A stretch of 64,000 nucleotides of DNA, taken from NCBI GenBank assembly GCA_965197385.1, contig CBDANA010000005.1, positions 124,001 through 188,000 on the forward strand, given 5' to 3'. Every line of letters begins with the position of its first letter. The first letter of the stretch is position 1. Shown here piece after piece: positions 36,025-44,749 of this stretch. This stretch comes from G963667915 sp965197385. GTDB lineage: Bacteria; Acidobacteriota; Vicinamibacteria; Vicinamibacterales; UBA823. Under the pieces are notes generated by a model. That model saw nothing but the letters and a program-made list of their open reading frames with translations. It searched no databases and was not told where the DNA came from. The position numbers and the translations under genes were made by a program.

Positions 36025-38031
36025 TCACGGCTCGCTGACCGCCCAGGCGTAGTGCGCGGCGGCGCGCTCGAGAATTTCGGAGAGGTCGGCGGCCAGGAGA
36101 TACCGCTGCTCGACGAGCGACAGCGCCGCCTCCGCGATCCGGCCGAGATAATCGTGTTGGTTCCGATAGCGTTCGCCGATCGCCGGACGGTCATCGCCGG
36201 TCCGCTCACGCTCGGCCCGCGTCCGCGCGAGCGGAAAGTACGAGCCGATCTCGCTCGACAGCCGATCCGGCGCGCCGATGCTGGAGTGCCGGTAGTTCCA
36301 GCCGGTCTGGGTCGCCAGCGGCACCTCGATTTCCGGCATCCGGATCCCGGCGCGGTCGTTTCCAACCGCGTCGACGGCCGGTACACGCTGGACGAACGGC
36401 TCGCCGATGCGCGGCGGTTCGTGGGAGACGATGCCAGACGTCCAGTCGGGCCCGAAATCGAGTCGGAGCGCCGTCAACGGCGCGCGCGGCAGTTCGTTGC
36501 CCGGTCCCGCCGGCCAGCCGGCGTCGGCCGGTGAGGTCAGCGTTCCATCGGCCAGCCGTGGGTACGCGCTGGGTGGTGGCTCGCGGCCGTCGACGACCCA
36601 GGCGTCGAGCGTGTCGAACAGCGCCCGGATCACCGGCGCGTAGACAAGCGTGTTCATCGAGGCCTGGCCGAGGAACACGGTCGACGGGTTCGGCGCCGGC
36701 GGGAACCGGCCGATGATGTGCGGCGCCGACGCGATCATGTAGATCCGGCTCGTCTCGGGCGGCACGACGTCGGTCATCCCGGTCGGATCGGTGTGCACCA
36801 GGGACCCGGCCCGGTTGAAGTACTCCGAGTTGGTCAGCAGATGGAAGACCTTCGGGACGGTGCCGCTGGCTTCTGCGCGGCGGAGCAGTCCGTCGGTCTC
36901 CCCGGTGACCGGGTCGGTCAGCGTCGCGTCGGTGAACGGGAACATGTCCACCGGAAACAGGAAGTTGAAATGCTGCAGCGCGTCACGCGAGGCCTGGCCG
37001 AACCGATGGTTGAACGACCCACGGCCGGCGCCGCCCACCTGATCGAACACCCCGTCGAAAACCTGTCGGCCCGATTCGTCCTCGTTGAACCCCTGATAGA
37101 GGAAATGGCGGAGAAATCGGCCGGTTTGCGACACCCCCCACCCGAGGGCGTAATCGATGCCAGGCAGCGGGTTGTCGGCGCTCTCGTCGTACTTGAAGAA
37201 GCTGACGAGGTCGCGCGTGCCGGCCAGGCCGGTGCCGACGACCCGCGGGCCCTCGCTGAGGTACACGACGTCGTAGATCCGCCCCGGCTCGAAGCCGCCG
37301 TCCAGCGCCACGGTGTCCGACTCGGTGAAATGCCACTTGTCGCGCGCGACAACCTGCGGCGGGTCGGTCGGCAGCGTCTTGACGAGCATGACGTGCTCGT
37401 CGCTCGCCGGATCGATGACCGGGTACGCCCGGTGGCCCCGATCGGCGAGGCGCGCCGTCGAGCCGACCGGGCCGACGAAATTGCCGCGAACGAGGCCGCT
37501 GATCGGTTGGCCAGCGTTCGTCGCGATCGGCATCGTCATCTGCATGCGGCCCTCGGGCACGTCCCACTGCCAGCCCATCCAGAGCAGCGAGAACCCCCGC
37601 CGCATGAGCGCGCCGTCGCCAAATTCCTCTGCGGCCGTCGGATCTGCGGAGTTGCTCGCCTTCTGGAACGTTCTGAGGATGCGCTTGCCGCCACGGTTTC
37701 CCGCTTCGTAGAAGAGCCGGCCGTTGCCGCGGGAAGGATCCACCGGCTTCAAGAGATAAAAGTCGGCGCTGAACTCCACCTCACCCCGTGCGTTGCGCGG
37801 CGCCAGCTTCAGGTCCACGACGATCGCGTTCTGACGCAGGTCGGGGTCGAGCGCGAAGTGGGCGGTGCCGATGAGCTTCTCGTAGGGACCGGCCAGGCCG
37901 AACCGCCGGCCGTCGAGGATAACCTCGCGGCGCTCGATCTCCAGGCGGACCAGACGCGCGTCGGCGCTCGGGGCCAGCCCCAGGAACACGACGATGCCAG
38001 CCAGTACGTTCACGGTCGCATTACGGAGCAT
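36025..38031 (-). CDS. Large exported alpha/beta-hydrolase domain protein
   Basis: 668 residues, signal peptide about 1-25. The sequence fits the large alpha/beta-hydrolase-domain family of Acidobacteria and Proteobacteria (landmarks RLVRLEIERREVILDGRRFG, RLFYEAGNRGGKRIL, DVVYLSEGPRVVGTGLAGTRD). The nucleophile-elbow-like region is WGVSQTGRFLRHFLYQGFNED, with a Ser in GxSxxG context. No experimentally defined substrate is known to me. A MITE-like element starts 36 bp upstream of its ATG. A period-7 repeat lies at its 3' end. Confidence 0.8.
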   Translation of the reverse strand: MLRNATVNVLAGIVVFLGLAPSADARLVRLEIERREVILDGRRFGLAGPYEKLIGTAHFALDPDLRQNAIVVDLKLAPRNARGEVEFSADFYLLKPVDPSRGNGRLFYEAGNRGGKRILRTFQKASNSADPTAAEEFGDGALMRRGFSLLWMGWQWDVPEGRMQMTMPIATNAGQPISGLVRGNFVGPVGSTARLADRGHRAYPVIDPASDEHVMLVKTLPTDPPQVVARDKWHFTESDTVALDGGFEPGRIYDVVYLSEGPRVVGTGLAGTRDLVSFFKYDESADNPLPGIDYALGWGVSQTGRFLRHFLYQGFNEDESGRQVFDGVFDQVGGAGRGSFNHRFGQASRDALQHFNFLFPVDMFPFTDATLTDPVTGETDGLLRRAEASGTVPKVFHLLTNSEYFNRAGSLVHTDPTGMTDVVPPETSRIYMIASAPHIIGRFPPAPNPSTVFLGQASMNTLVYAPVIRALFDTLDAWVVDGREPPPSAYPRLADGTLTSPADAGWPAGPGNELPRAPLTALRLDFGPDWTSGIVSHEPPRIGEPFVQRVPAVDAVGNDRAGIRMPEIEVPLATQTGWNYRHSSIGAPDRLSSEIGSYFPLARTRAERERTGDDRPAIGERYRNQHDYLGRIAEAALSLVEQRYLLAADLSEILERAAAHYAWAVSEP

Positions 38032-38066
38032 CTCGTTGTCTCTCCGCTGCCCGGATCCTATATCCT

Positions 38067-38262
38067 CTAGCAGTCCGTGGTGAAAGTTTCGCGTCGCACC
38101 GAGACCCCTTTGAGGTCAAGCCGAAGCCGCGGTCGGCCCGAGAGAGGCGCGAGGAGGGAGAATACTGGGAGTATTTGACCCATCGTGGACAAAGCCCAGC
38201 GCCGCCCATGGTGGGATGCATCGGCGGTCGGATGCAGCGGGACTTTCACCACGGGTTGCTAG
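38067..38262. mobile_element. MITE-like element, long copy
   Basis: 196 bp with 21-bp terminal inverted repeats that differ at two positions (CTAGCAGTCCGTGGTGAAAGT at the left is 21 bp; the right end is its complement with two changes). Core blocks are shared with the 121-bp copy at 19754-19874. The right end is followed by a second CTAG, a possible remnant of target duplication. It carries no full ORF, so it would need a transposase in trans. It lies between divergent genes. Confidence 0.7.
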
Positions 38263-38296
38263 CTAGCGAGTTTCAGGGAGCCGAAGTGGAGGAGCG

Positions 38297-38755
38297 GTGA
38301 TCATCCAAGGCGTCCGGGGGGTGTCCGTCACGGTGCTCGGCGCGCTGGTCGTGCTCAGTTTCAGCGCGGCTCAGGCTCAGTCGGGCGACGAAACCGCGTT
38401 GCGCGCGCTCGAGCGGGCGCAAGCCGACGCGGTTGTCGCGCAGGATTTCGACACGTTGGAGCGGATCTACGCCGACAACTTCGTCTTTACGCACGGGACC
38501 GGCGAGGTGCATGACACCATGCAGTGGCTCGACGCGCTGCGCGCCGGTCGCGAGTACCTGTCGCGTGAGCACGAGACGATCGAGATCGAGCTGCACGGCG
38601 ACGTGGGCGTCGTCTACGGCGTCCTGCTCGTGCATGCGAACATGAACGGCGTGGAAGGGCGGTTCCGCGCGCGCTACGTCCGCGTCTACGCCCGGCGCGC
38701 CGGGCGTTGGCAGCTCGTGTCGCACCGCACGGTGGAGCAGACGGAAATCGGCTGA
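38297..38755 (+). CDS. SnoaL/NTF2-like domain protein, exported
   Basis: 152 residues from a GTG at 38297, with GGAGGAGC just upstream. Signal peptide about 1-28 (ending AAQAQ). The rest is one NTF2-like cone fold of the DUF4440 type, with typical RAQADAVVAQDFDTLERIYADNFVF and a C-terminal RYVRVYARRAGRWQLVSHRT strand pair. Such small domains bind or convert diverse small molecules; function cannot be narrowed. Confidence 0.85.
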   Translation: MIIQGVRGVSVTVLGALVVLSFSAAQAQSGDETALRALERAQADAVVAQDFDTLERIYADNFVFTHGTGEVHDTMQWLDALRAGREYLSREHETIEIELHGDVGVVYGVLLVHANMNGVEGRFRARYVRVYARRAGRWQLVSHRTVEQTEIG

Positions 38756-38920
38756 TCGAGGGCCGTCCGGCGTTGCGCCGGGGGGCCTTGACGGGGTATC
38801 GTGGTACGAGTACGTCAGCGTTCCAGTTCGATCATCTCTGGAGCGATCAGCGAAATACGTTGAGATCGGTTCGGGGGTCGCCTTGACCCGTTGAACGCCT
38901 CGCGCGACGTGAACCACCAG

Positions 38921-38933
38921 GGAGGACATCATT
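38921..38933 (+). promoter_or_regulatory. Ribosome site pointing to an ATT start codon
   Basis: GGAGG at 38921-38925 is 5 nt from ATT at 38931-38933, which is in frame with the RRM gene. The nearest standard codon, GTG at 38943, is 17 nt away, too far for this ribosome site. The ATT start gives the family-like N-terminus SSRVFVGNL. Confidence 0.55.
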
Positions 38934-39302
38934 TCTTCAAGAGTGTTTGTCGGCAATCTGAACTACGAAACCACACAGCAAGACCTCGAGACCCTGTTCT
39001 CCGAGGTCGGACCGATCTCGGAGGTCTTCCTTCCGATCGATCGGGCGACGGGCCGGCCGCGCGGGTTCGCGTTCGTCGAATTCGGTGACGCCGCCACGGT
39101 GCCCCTGGCGATTGAGAAGCTCGATGGGGCGGAGCTGAAGGGGCGCAACATTCGTGTCAGCGAAGCTCGGGAGCGGGCGCCGCGGGCGCCCAACATGCCG
39201 TTCGATCCGATGCCCTGGGGTGACGACCGGCCGCGCCGCGGCGCGGCCGGAAAGCCGAAGGGCAGCCGCCGCGGGCTGCGCGGCCGCAAGCGCGGCTTCT
39301 GA
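38931..39302 (+). CDS. RRM-domain RNA-binding protein (apparent ATT start)
   Basis: 123 residues if ATT at 38931 is the start; 119 from the GTG at 38943. One RNA recognition motif with RNP2 (VFVGNL) and RNP1 (RGFAFVEF), then a basic Arg/Gly/Lys-rich tail (RRGLRGRKRGF). This is the small cyanobacterial/acidobacterial-type RRM protein, often cold- or stress-regulated and acting as an RNA chaperone. A 175-bp non-coding leader precedes it, which could carry regulation. It is followed after 24 bp by a parvulin gene. The odd start may itself be regulatory, as for infC, or a base error. Confidence 0.88.
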   Translation: MSSRVFVGNLNYETTQQDLETLFSEVGPISEVFLPIDRATGRPRGFAFVEFGDAATVPLAIEKLDGAELKGRNIRVSEARERAPRAPNMPFDPMPWGDDRPRRGAAGKPKGSRRGLRGRKRGF

Positions 39303-39326
39303 TTCACCTCCGAGGGGAGCGATTCG

Positions 39327-39608
39327 ATGGCAACCGCACGGGCCCGGCACATTCTCGTGAAGGCAGAAGACGTCTGCGCGGCCCTGAAGATCGAGATCGA
39401 AGGCGGCGCCGATTTCGCCGCCGTCGCGAAGCGGCACTCGCAGTGCCCCTCCGGACAGCAGGGCGGGGATCTGGGTGAGTTCGGACCGGGTCAGATGGTT
39501 CCCGAGTTCGACAAGGTCGTGTTCAACCAGGATGTGGGCCCGGTCCACGGTCCAATCAAGACGCAGTTCGGGTACCACCTGATCGAGATCACGAACCGCA
39601 CGGCGTAA
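39327..39608 (+). CDS. Parvulin-type peptidyl-prolyl isomerase (PpiC-like)
   Basis: 93 residues, the length of stand-alone PpiC. The single rotamase domain shows ARHILVK at the start, DFAAVAKRHSQCPSG, QGGDLGEFGPGQMVPEFD and the closing FGYHLIEI. No signal peptide, so a cytoplasmic foldase. A ribosome site (GGGGAG) lies about 8 nt upstream. It may share the RRM gene's transcript. Confidence 0.93.
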   Translation: MATARARHILVKAEDVCAALKIEIEGGADFAAVAKRHSQCPSGQQGGDLGEFGPGQMVPEFDKVVFNQDVGPVHGPIKTQFGYHLIEITNRTA

Positions 39609-39641
39609 ACAGCAGACCGTCTCGATGTCGCGCAGACGGTC

Positions 39642-39716
39642 CTCTCGGCTCTCGGCCCTTGGCTTTCGGCTCCAGGTGCGGCACTGCTCTTGCGAGAGCC
39701 GAAAGCCCAGAGCCTG
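39642..39716. terminator. Heptamer inverted repeat between convergent genes
   Basis: GGCTCTC-type 7-mers run forward at 39642-39674 and in reverse at 39694-39716. The arms can pair imperfectly over about 20 bp. The position, directly between convergent stops, suits a two-way terminator or decay barrier, although no clean T-run is present. Confidence 0.5.
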
Positions 39717-39719
39717 CTT

Positions 39720-40244
39720 TCACCACCCCTCGCGTGCCCGCAGTCCCGTGATGTGCGCGGTGTGATGGCGCCCGTGCCAGGCGTAGATCTGGAGCATGTC
39801 GTCCAGATTGATCGCACCGATTTTTGAATGCCGCATCGTTTGAGCGAGGTCTGCCGGCGACAGCGCCCGCAGCATCAGGATCCAGCGCGCGTGCAGCGTC
39901 TCGAGGCAGGCCAGCGACAGCTTGATCGGCGCGGTTCGCGCCTCGGGTAGCGCCGCCCAGGTGTCCTGATCGCACACCTTGATCGCGGGATCGGCTTCGG
40001 TGAGCGCCCACTTGAATCGCACGTAGGAATTCACATGGCTGTCGAACACGTGATACACGACCTGGCGGACGGTCCACCCGTCCGGCCGGTACGGCGTGTC
40101 GAGCTGCGCGTCACTCAGTCCTCCGACCGCTGCGCGCAGCTTTGCCGGCGCCTCGGCGATCTCCTGGATCCACTGCGCGCGCATGGCGTCGGTGACGTCC
40201 TTGGTCAACTCGACCTTACCCGCTGGGTACCGCAAATCACTCAT
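39720..40244 (-). CDS. DinB/YfiT-like putative metal-dependent transferase
   Basis: 174 residues from the ATG at 40244; the open frame continues to 40289, but the family begins with MSDLRYPAGKV. Four-helix DinB fold with the three metal His positions visible in VVYHVFDSHVN and YAWHGRHHTAHI. The nearest named relative is YfiT of Bacillus, related to bacillithiol transferases. Its start lies inside the endonuclease V gene (8-bp overlap), so they are translationally coupled. Confidence 0.85.
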   Translation of the reverse strand: MSDLRYPAGKVELTKDVTDAMRAQWIQEIAEAPAKLRAAVGGLSDAQLDTPYRPDGWTVRQVVYHVFDSHVNSYVRFKWALTEADPAIKVCDQDTWAALPEARTAPIKLSLACLETLHARWILMLRALSPADLAQTMRHSKIGAINLDDMLQIYAWHGRHHTAHITGLRAREGW

Positions 40245-40992
40245 TGAGGTCTCGCACCTCCTGAACCGCGCTCGTACGGGTCTGCACACCGAGCCGGACG
40301 CGGGAGCAATCCTGTGAGCCTGCCGCGCGCGCCAGCTGGCTCACGAGCTGATCGGCCAGCCGCATGGGCTCGGGCAGTCGATAGCGCGTCGCGCACTTCA
40401 GGACGAGCGCCGAGGCTCCGCGAAGGTCCACGCGGTGCCCGATGCTGACGTAGATCGGATTCGTGCCCGCCTTCGTTCGGAGCACCGTGCCCACGATGTG
40501 GCCCCGATGTCGAATCGACGTCCACGCGCCGCGCCGCGTCGCGGGCATGTCATGTTCGCCCACGAGCCGGCTCTTCGCGCAGCCGATGCTGGGCAGGTCG
40601 CAGAGCACACCGAGATAGCACGCCACGCCGAAGCCGCGCGAATGGGCCAGGCCGTGCCCGTCGCACATGAGGGCGTTAACCGGTGGGTCCAGCTTCCGCA
40701 AGGCGGCCAGGATCGCCGGCGCCTCGCGGAACGCCAGCAGACCCGGCACGTACGGGAAGCGGAGCGGACGAACGGCGTGCCGGGTTTGGACGATCTCCCC
40801 TTGGCGCACGTCCCAGACGACGGCTGCGGCCAGGCATGTATCACCGCCGGGAAATGCCGCATCGACGCCGGCCACGTAACGGATGTGGCCGATCGGACCG
40901 CGTTGCACAACCCGCGGCGCCAATCGTTTCTGAATGGCGATGGCCTGTGTAGGGGTGACGTTCCAGCGATGCGGGGGGCGGGGGATGTGCAT
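40237..40992 (-). CDS. nfi: Endonuclease V
   Basis: 251 residues. The metal-binding acidic residues are at VAGVDAAF and in MCDGHGLAHSRGFG; the family wedge motif PYVPGLLAFREAP is intact, and GCAKSRLVGE follows as expected. Endonuclease V nicks DNA one base 3' of deoxyinosine to begin alternative excision repair. No fusion or truncation. It overlaps the DinB-like gene by 8 bp and is transcribed away from the serine hydrolase gene at 41094. Confidence 0.94.
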   Translation of the reverse strand: MHIPRPPHRWNVTPTQAIAIQKRLAPRVVQRGPIGHIRYVAGVDAAFPGGDTCLAAAVVWDVRQGEIVQTRHAVRPLRFPYVPGLLAFREAPAILAALRKLDPPVNALMCDGHGLAHSRGFGVACYLGVLCDLPSIGCAKSRLVGEHDMPATRRGAWTSIRHRGHIVGTVLRTKAGTNPIYVSIGHRVDLRGASALVLKCATRYRLPEPMRLADQLVSQLARAAGSQDCSRVRLGVQTRTSAVQEVRDLNE

Positions 40993-40999
40993 GAGAACA

Positions 41000-41034
41000 G
41001 GCTCTCGGCTCTGGGCTCTCGGCTTTCGCTCTGG
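41000..41034. repeat. Heptamer repeat array in a divergent promoter region
   Basis: GGCTCTC, GGCTCTG, GGCTCTC, GGCTTTC, then GCTCTGG. Located between the start of the endonuclease V gene and the start of the serine hydrolase gene, so it overlaps where one or both promoters must be. No reverse arm. Confidence 0.75.
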
Positions 41035-41093
41035 TTCCGCGATAGAGTATAGGCCCGAGCCACACCGGTCACTCCGCCGAAGGGAAGGTTGCC

Positions 41094-42278
41094 ATGAAGC
41101 TTCTCCGCGTCCTGATCGCGTCGGTCGCCGCCGCCTTCGTCGTCGCCGGTTCCTCCTTGGCGTTGGCGCAAGCGCCGTACTATCCGCCGCCTGGGGAGTG
41201 GGAGCGGAAGACGCCTGAGGCAGTCGGCATGGATTCGGCGCTCATGGCCGAGGCGATCGCCTTCGCCGAAGCCAACGAGACCAGCAAGCCGATGGACTTC
41301 TCGGATCAGGAGCGAATCTTCGGGCAACCGCTCGGACCGCTGCCCAAGCGGCGGGCGCACACCAACGGGCTCGTGATCCGCCACGGCTACATCGTCGCGG
41401 AGTTCGGCGAGACCGACAGGGTCGATCCGACCTACAGCGCCGCCAAGAGCTACCTCTCGACGATTACCGGGCTGGCGTATGACCGCGGCCTGTTCACCGA
41501 CGTGCATCATCCGGTCGGGCAGTACGTGACAGACGGTGGCTACGACTTGCCGCACAACGCCCAGGTGACCTGGCATCATCACCTGCAGCAGACCACCGAG
41601 TGGGAGGGCACGCTCTGGGATCGGCGCAGCGACTTCATCGGCAGCGTGGAGTTCGGCAGCGCCGAGCGAGAGCCGCGCGACCTGCGGGCGCCGGGCGCCT
41701 ACTACGAGTACAACGACGTGCGGATCAACCGGCTCGCGCTGTCGCTGCTGCGGTCGTTCGAGAAGCCGCTGCCGCTCGTGCTGCGTGACGAGATCATGGT
41801 CCCGATCGGCGCGTCTCGCACCTGGTCGTACCACGGGTACTCGAACTCCGACGTCGTCATCAACGGTCAGACCATGAAGTCCGTCACCGGCGGCACGCGT
41901 TGGGGCGGCGGCCTCTGGATCAACTCCTTCGACCATGCACGGTTCGGCCTGTTGTTTTTACGCAACGGGAAGTGGAAGGACACGCAGCTCGTCTCCGAAG
42001 CATGGATCACGATGGCGCTGATGCGCGGCGACGTGGGGCCAGACTACGGCTATCTGTGGTGGCTGAACACTGACGGCGAGGCCTGGCCTGACGCGCCGCG
42101 AACCGCATACCGCGCGAGCGGGCACGGGTCGAACACGGTCTGGATCGATCCTGAGCACGACCTGGTCGTCGTGTGGCGCTGGCACCAGGGGCGCGCCAGC
42201 AACGAGTTCTACAAACGGATCATCGCGTCGATCAGGCCGGAAACGACCGAGCAGGCGTCGGGTGCCGACCGTCCGTGA
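41094..42278 (+). CDS. Exported serine hydrolase, class C beta-lactamase family
   Basis: 394 residues with a ribosome site GAAGGGAAGG 6 nt upstream. Signal peptide about 1-26 (ending LALAQ). SxxK is SAAK at 115-118, the second motif is YEYND, and a conserved C-terminal ASGHGSNTVW stands where the KTG-like motif lies. It belongs to a different subgroup from the tandem pair at 32.9-35.2 kb and resembles exported esterases. Substrate unknown. Confidence 0.88.
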   Translation: MKLLRVLIASVAAAFVVAGSSLALAQAPYYPPPGEWERKTPEAVGMDSALMAEAIAFAEANETSKPMDFSDQERIFGQPLGPLPKRRAHTNGLVIRHGYIVAEFGETDRVDPTYSAAKSYLSTITGLAYDRGLFTDVHHPVGQYVTDGGYDLPHNAQVTWHHHLQQTTEWEGTLWDRRSDFIGSVEFGSAEREPRDLRAPGAYYEYNDVRINRLALSLLRSFEKPLPLVLRDEIMVPIGASRTWSYHGYSNSDVVINGQTMKSVTGGTRWGGGLWINSFDHARFGLLFLRNGKWKDTQLVSEAWITMALMRGDVGPDYGYLWWLNTDGEAWPDAPRTAYRASGHGSNTVWIDPEHDLVVVWRWHQGRASNEFYKRIIASIRPETTEQASGADRP

Positions 42279-42288
42279 CCGAGCCGTC

Positions 42289-44229
42289 ATGACACCCGTT
42301 GATTCGACGGAGGCCGGCTGGTCCGGTCCAGTCGCGCCGGCCTCGCAGACGCTGCCGGAGATCACGGCGAAGGCGGTTGTGCTGGGCGTCGTCCTGTCGG
42401 TCGTGCTGGCGGCGGCCAACGCCTACCTCGGCCTGTTCGCTGGCATGACGGTGTCGGCGTCGATTCCGGCGGCCGTCATCTCGATGGCCGTGCTGCGGCT
42501 GTTCGCGCGGTCGAACATCCTCGAGAACAACATCGTTCAGACCGCGGCGTCGGCCGGCGAGAGTCTGGCGGCCGGCGTCATCTTCACGATTCCCGCCCTC
42601 ATCATCCTCGAGACCTGGACCACCTTCCACTACTGGGAGGTCACGCTCATTGCGGCATTCGGCGGCCTGCTCGGCGTGCTGTTCACCATTCCGCTCCGCC
42701 GGGCGCTCATCGTCGACCAGCCGCTCAGGTTTCCCGAAGGCGTCGCGACCGCCGAAGTGCTGAAGGTGGCGGACGCGGGTGGCGGCGGCGTCGGCCACCT
42801 CGCGGCGGCCGGCGCCATCGGCGCGTTGTTCAAGCTGGGCGGTCTGGGATTGCGTCTCTGGCACGAAGCGTTCGAGTACGCGCGGTTCGTCGGTGGTTCG
42901 ATCGCCTACGTCGGGTCCAACTTGTCACCGGCGCTCGTCGGTGTGGGCTATATCGTCGGCCTGAACATCGCGGCCGTCGTCTTCATCGGCGGTGCGCTCA
43001 ACTGGTGGATCGCCATCCCGTGGCTCGTGGCGAGCGGGGCTGCGCCCGATGGCGATCCCGTGGCGGTCGCGGGCACGCTCTGGAGCACGCAGACGCGCTA
43101 CTTGGGCGTTGGTGCGATGGTGGTCGGTGGTCTGTGGGCGCTCATCCAACTGCGGGGCAGCCTGGTCTCGGGCATCCGTTCAGGCGTCGACTCGTATCGG
43201 CGGATGCGCGCTGGCGCTGGCGCCGATGTGCCCCGCACCGAGATCGACGCGCCGATGCCCTGGATCGGCTGGACCCTGGTGGTGTCGGTCGTGCCGCTCT
43301 TTCTCATCTTCAACTTCTTCACCGGCAGTGTCGGCGTGTCGGCCGTGATGGCGGTGGTCATGCTCGTGGCCGGCTTTCTGTTCTCCGCCGTCGCCGGTTA
43401 CATGTCTGGGCTCGTCGGGTCGTCGAACAACCCGATCTCCGGGGTGACGATCGCGACGCTGCTGGTCTCGTCACTGTTGCTGCTGCTCATGCTCGGTGCG
43501 GACTCGCCGACCGGTCCCGCCGCGGCGCTCTTCATTGCGGCGGTGGTCGCCTGCGCCGGTGCAATCGCCGGCGACAACATGCAGGACCTGAAGGCCGGCT
43601 ATCTCGTCGGCGCGACCCCCTATAAGCAGCAGATCATGCAGGCGGTCGGCGTTATCGCCGCGGCGACCGTGCTGGCGCCGATCCTGACGCTGCTGATGCG
43701 CGCCTACGGGATCGGTGCGGCGACCGCGGAGCACCCCGACCCGCTGGCGGCGCCGCAGGCGACGCTCATGGCCTCGGTGGCGCGCGGCGTCTTCGGCGGG
43801 GACCTGCCCTGGACGATGGTCATGATCGGCATGGCGATTGCCGCCGTCGTCATCGTGATCGACCTGGTGCTGGCGCGCCGCGCCGCGCCGTTCCGCGCGC
43901 CGGTCCTCGCCGTTGCCGTGGGGATCTACCTGCCATTCGAGCTCGAGGTCCCGATGCTGGTCGGCGGGCTGATCGCGTGGGGGGCCAACCGCACCCGCCG
44001 GCGTCTCGACGACCGGGCAGGCGCGCGGCACGGATTGCTCTTTGCGGCGGGGCTCCTCACCGGCGAGGCACTCGTGGGTATCCTGATGGCGATCCCGATC
44101 GTCGTGACCAGCAACCCCGACGTCCTGGCCGTCGGCATGGCGCCGCAGACCTGGCTGGGCGGTCTCCTGCTGGTCGCCGTGGCGGTGGGGTTGTATCGGA
44201 GTGCGACATCGAGCTCCGTCGCCAGATAG
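42289..44229 (+). CDS. OPT family oligopeptide transporter
   Basis: 646 residues from the ATG at 42289; the GTG at 42262 would overlap the previous gene. At least 14 hydrophobic segments. The family signatures are present, including AANAYLGLFAGMTVSASIPAAVISM near the N-terminus, NNIVQTAASAGESLAAG, and FPEGVATAEVL. OPT proteins are proton-coupled importers of peptides or metal chelates. The stop is only 10 bp from the convergent permease remnant. Confidence 0.92.
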   Translation: MTPVDSTEAGWSGPVAPASQTLPEITAKAVVLGVVLSVVLAAANAYLGLFAGMTVSASIPAAVISMAVLRLFARSNILENNIVQTAASAGESLAAGVIFTIPALIILETWTTFHYWEVTLIAAFGGLLGVLFTIPLRRALIVDQPLRFPEGVATAEVLKVADAGGGGVGHLAAAGAIGALFKLGGLGLRLWHEAFEYARFVGGSIAYVGSNLSPALVGVGYIVGLNIAAVVFIGGALNWWIAIPWLVASGAAPDGDPVAVAGTLWSTQTRYLGVGAMVVGGLWALIQLRGSLVSGIRSGVDSYRRMRAGAGADVPRTEIDAPMPWIGWTLVVSVVPLFLIFNFFTGSVGVSAVMAVVMLVAGFLFSAVAGYMSGLVGSSNNPISGVTIATLLVSSLLLLLMLGADSPTGPAAALFIAAVVACAGAIAGDNMQDLKAGYLVGATPYKQQIMQAVGVIAAATVLAPILTLLMRAYGIGAATAEHPDPLAAPQATLMASVARGVFGGDLPWTMVMIGMAIAAVVIVIDLVLARRAAPFRAPVLAVAVGIYLPFELEVPMLVGGLIAWGANRTRRRLDDRAGARHGLLFAAGLLTGEALVGILMAIPIVVTSNPDVLAVGMAPQTWLGGLLLVAVAVGLYRSATSSSVAR

Positions 44230-44239
44230 GCTGCCAGAG

Positions 44240-44617
44240 CTATTCCGTCCTCAGCGCCACCGCCGGGTCCAGCGCCGCCGCGCGCCGCGCCGGCAGATAG
44301 GTGGCGACCAGCGCGACGGCGAGTAGGACGAGCGGCGAGACGACGAACGTCGCCGGATCGAGGACGCTCACGCCGTGGACCAGGCTGGGCAGCAACTGCG
44401 TGAGCGCGAACGCGCCGGCCAGGCCAACGGCGACGCCCGCCGCAATCGTCGTCAGGCTCTGTCGCACGACCATTCGCTCCACATCCGTCCGCGTCGCGCC
44501 GAGCGCCATGCGCACTCCGATCTCCCGCGTTCGCTGTCCGACCAGAAACGACAACACACCGTAGATGCCGACCGCAGCCAGGAGCAGTGCGTATCGCAGG
44601 TCGTGAAAGAGGGTCAT
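44240..44617 (-). pseudogene. ADOP permease reduced to both ends (internal deletion)
   Basis: 125 residues. The first 11 (MTLFHDLRYAL) are the standard start of an ADOP-type FtsX/MacB permease. They join directly, in frame, to the last about 114 residues (LLLAAVGIYGVLSFLVGQRTREIGVRMALGA to the terminal PARRAAALDPAVALRTE). Normal members have about 800 residues, so some 650-700 residues between the ends are gone. Three membrane helices remain, without the periplasmic domains. It is unlikely to function as an exporter. Confidence 0.8.
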
Positions 44618-44749
44618 GCGCGGCGGCTCTGCCGGGGTTCCTCGGAGTAGACGGACCTGGTCGGCGATCGGTTCGATGCGCCGTGGCGACGCCCCGGGCG
44701 TGAGATACTACGCCAGTTCCCGCGCGTGGAGTTCACGGAGGGGCAAGGC

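Noticed and set aside
38756..38920. Possible promoter TTGACG near 38787 for the RRM gene
   Set aside because: The -35-like box is good, but no convincing -10 box lies at 16-18 bp, so it is not listed as a promoter.
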